Below, one piece after another: positions 3,720-5,597 of a DNA stretch of 5,597 nt (positions within the stretch are counted from its first letter, which is position 1; every line of letters starts with the position of its first letter). The notes under the pieces were generated by a model that saw only the letters and a list, made by a program, of their open reading frames with translations, made no database searches and was not told the DNA's origin. The stretch comes from Bifidobacteriaceae bacterium (GTDB lineage: Bacteria; Actinomycetota; Actinomycetes; Actinomycetales; WQXJ01): contig JAIRXV010000145.1 in assembly GCA_031268115.1 (NCBI GenBank), positions 1 through 5,597 on the forward strand. The letters run 5' to 3'. A program made the position numbers and the translations under genes.

Positions 3720-5597
3720 TCGCTTTCGTTGCGGCCATGGCACAGCTTGTACTTCTTGCCCGAGCCGCACGGGCATTGAGCGTTGCGCGCGGTGCCCGGG
3801 AAAGTCAAGCCGTCCGCTGCCGGATCGTCCACGGGCGCCGCTCCCGCTGCGCCCCTCCTGGCATTCGACCGGGCAAACGTCGAGCCCGCGGTGACCGTTG
3901 AGCCGTCCCCGCTGTCGCTGGGAGCGGAGTACTGCAACGGCACGGAACGCGGGCCACCGCCCAAGGAGCGTTCGTCGAGTTTGCGTCCGCCGCCCACTGC
4001 CGCACCGACGGGCGCTTTGGATTCTTGGACAGCTTTGGGCTGCTTGGCGGCCGCCGCAGCGGTCGCCGCCGCCAGAGAAGACCTGGCCGCCTGGCCTGAA
4101 CGCGAGGGCGAGGGCGAGGGTCCTCCGGCAAGGGTGACAGCGAACTCTTGATCCTCGGCCTCCTCCACTCCGACCTGTTCCCCCTGATCCGGTTCTTCCT
4201 CGCCTTCCACCTTGATTTGGACGTTGAACAGGTAGGCAACCGTTTGCTCCTTGATTGCCTCGTTCATTGCCTGGAAGAGCTGGTACCCCTCCCTCTGGTA
4301 TTCGACTAGAGGATCGCGCTGCGCCATGGCCCGAAGACCGATACCTTCTTTCAGGTAGTCCATCTCGTAGAGGTGTTCGCGCCACTTGCGGTCGAGGACG
4401 GAAAGAAGCACGCGACGTTCGAGTTGGCGCACGATATCTGTGCCGAACTGCTCTTCTCGCCCGCCATAGGCGAGGCGGGCATCGGCCAAGAGTTCGCTGC
4501 GCAGCATGTCTGCTGTCACCAACTGCGGGCCGCCAGCCTCCTCTATCACATCGTCCGGGGTGATGGAAACCGGGAAGACTTCCCTAACATTTGCCCAGAG
4601 CAACTCCAAGTTCCAATCCTCGGGAGTCGGCTCGCCGGTTGCCTCGGTCACGTAGCCCTCGATGACATCCGTGAGGAAAGACTGGACTTGTTCGTCTAGA
4701 TCTTCGCCCTTGAGGATGCGGCGGCGTTCGGAGTAAACGACCGTGCGCTGGCGAGACATAACATCGTCGTACTTGAGGACGTTCTTGCGGATCTCGAAGT
4801 TGCGGGCTTCGACCTGCGACTGCGCCGAGGCAATCCCACGGGTCACCATCTTGGATTCCAGCGGCACATCCTCAGGGAAGGACACCGAATTCATGACTCG
4901 CTCAGTCAACCCAGAGTTGAACAGCCGCATCAGATCGTCTTGGAGCGACAGATAGAAGCGAGATTCGCCTGGGTCGCCTTGGCGCCCGGACCGGCCCCGC
5001 AGCTGGTTGTCGATGCGACGCGATTCGTGCCGCTCCGTTCCCAGCACATACAGCCCGCCGAGCTCCACCACCTCATCGTGTTCGGCAGCGACAGCGGACT
5101 TAGCGTCCGCGAGCGCCTCGGGCCAAGCGGCCTCATATTCGTCGGGACTCTCAACCGCGTCCAGTCCCTCTTCCGCGAGCGCCTGAACTGCCATAAACTC
5201 CGCGTTGCCGCCCAACATTATGTCCGTGCCGCGACCGGCCATGTTCGTGGCGACCGTGACTGCCCCTTTGCGCCCCGCCTGGGCGACGATGGAGGCCTCG
5301 CGCGCATGCTGCTTCGCGTTCAGGACCTCGTGAGGCACCCCTGCCTTGCGCAAGAGCTTTGACAGGTATTCGCTCTTTTCCACCGAGGTGGTACCCACGA
5401 GGACGGGTTGCCCGGCGCGGTAGCGCGCGACGATATCCTCGACCACCGCGTCGAACTTACCCACCTCAGTCTTGTAGACCACGTCTGTTTGGTCAATCCG
5501 AATCATCGGCATATTCGTCGGAATGGGCACCACACCGATCTTGTAGGTGCCCATGAACTCGTTCGCTTCGGTTGCCGCCGTACCAGAGATCGGAAGA
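3716..5597 (-). CDS. secA: Preprotein translocase ATPase SecA, C-terminal two thirds (5' end outside window)
   Basis: SecA is the cytoplasmic motor that drives unfolded preproteins through SecYEG using ATP. The visible part begins at [11 protein letters not shown], just before the second ATPase domain. That domain follows, with helicase motif V (TNMAGRGTD, 5204-5245 region) and motif VI with arginine fingers (QLRGRSGR, 4982-5005). Next come the helical scaffold and wing domains (from about 4880 to 4210; [25 protein letters not shown] long helix, then [27 protein letters not shown]). A low-complexity acidic then Ala/Pro/Ser-rich linker of about 140 residues follows. The protein ends in a SEC-C zinc finger (C-P-C-G-S-G, then L-C-H; 3737-3775), which binds zinc and, in E. 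coli, SecB or ribosomes. The Walker A/B domain and preprotein cross-linking domain lie off the edge. Length, zinc finger and full scaffold fit the essential SecA1 type rather than the shorter SecA2. Codons upstream of 5586 come from adapter sequence, not the genome, so the first residues (LPIS) should be ignored. Confidence 0.97.
   Translation of the reverse strand, partial: LPISGTAATEANEFMGTYKIGVVPIPTNMPMIRIDQTDVVYKTEVGKFDAVVEDIVARYRAGQPVLVGTTSVEKSEYLSKLLRKAGVPHEVLNAKQHAREASIVAQAGRKGAVTVATNMAGRGTDIMLGGNAEFMAVQALAEEGLDAVESPDEYEAAWPEALADAKSAVAAEHDEVVELGGLYVLGTERHESRRIDNQLRGRSGRQGDPGESRFYLSLQDDLMRLFNSGLTERVMNSVSFPEDVPLESKMVTRGIASAQSQVEARNFEIRKNVLKYDDVMSRQRTVVYSERRRILKGEDLDEQVQSFLTDVIEGYVTEATGEPTPEDWNLELLWANVREVFPVSITPDDVIEEAGGPQLVTADMLRSELLADARLAYGGREEQFGTDIVRQLERRVLLSVLDRKWREHLYEMDYLKEGIGLRAMAQRDPLVEYQREGYQLFQAMNEAIKEQTVAYLFNVQIKVEGEEEPDQGEQVGVEEAEDQEFAVTLAGGPSPSPSRSGQAARSSLAAATAAAAAKQPKAVQESKAPVGAAVGGGRKLDERSLGGGPRSVPLQYSAPSDSGDGSTVTAGSTFARSNARRGAAGAAPVDDPAADGLTFPGTARNAQCPCGSGKKYKLCHGRNESD
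5587..5597 (+). other. Illumina adapter remnant at contig end
   Basis: AGATCGGAAGA equals the first 11 bases of the standard TruSeq read-through adapter (AGATCGGAAGAGC). Translated within secA it gives Pro-Ile-Ser where SecA proteins have Gly-Met-Thr before GTAATEA. Removing it leaves CT-GGT-ACG, which fits the expected Thr-Gly-Thr if the missing base is A. Confidence 0.85.

Noticed and set aside
3478..3720. SAM or other methionine-related riboswitch before the symporter operon
   Set aside because: The hairpins do not show the conserved junction sequences of the riboswitch classes I know; methionine control at DNA level is as likely.
3705..4385. Overlapping open frames of 226, 144 and 122 codons on both strands over the secA tail
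   Set aside because: They are by-products of GC-rich low-complexity coding sequence; the SecA frame ends in a clear SEC-C zinc finger, and the others show no family motif.

Overview
The window is 5.6 kb of GC-rich DNA. Its protein set points to an actinobacterium (Actinomycetota, probably class Actinomycetes): an Lsr2-type nucleoid protein, a SecA with a long Ala/Pro-rich tail and a zinc finger, and a MetPS-type sodium symporter pair. The genus cannot be read from the sequence. The last 11 bases (5587-5597) match the start of the standard Illumina adapter, and both ends cut through genes. The window is therefore most likely one complete short contig from a draft or metagenome assembly.

Left half, plus strand. 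Bases 1-675 are the C-terminal part of an AspT/YidE/YbjL-type membrane transporter: the end of an RCK-C (TrkA-C) domain followed by the second membrane 'duplication' domain. A short gap with two back-to-back hairpins leads to a complete lsr2 gene (747-1079). A 188-base gap with two more inverted repeats separates it from a VTT/DedA-like membrane protein (1268-1939).

Right half, minus strand. secA (open at the right edge, stop at 3716-3718) is followed downstream by a 238-base gap. Next comes a two-gene transporter operon: an NSS-family sodium symporter (3477 down to 1903) and a 53-residue single-helix partner of the MetS type (1906 down to 1745). The two overlap by four bases (GTGA), so they are probably translationally coupled. 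In Corynebacterium glutamicum the homologous MetP/MetS pair imports methionine and alanine, and both subunits are required.

The two halves converge at 1745-1939. The whole small-subunit gene and the last codons of the large one lie antisense inside the 3' end of the VTT gene, with no obvious terminator between them. The gap between secA and the symporter holds a 12-bp palindrome and three successive hairpins. The middle one is a long 18-pair structure whose mismatches suit a plus-strand RNA better. This is the most structured non-coding stretch in the window.

I see no mobile element, CRISPR array, rRNA or tRNA gene, and no clearly new multi-gene system. The genes are mostly housekeeping or common transport functions. 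The points worth checking are the adapter remnant, the nested antisense overlap and the non-coding structures.
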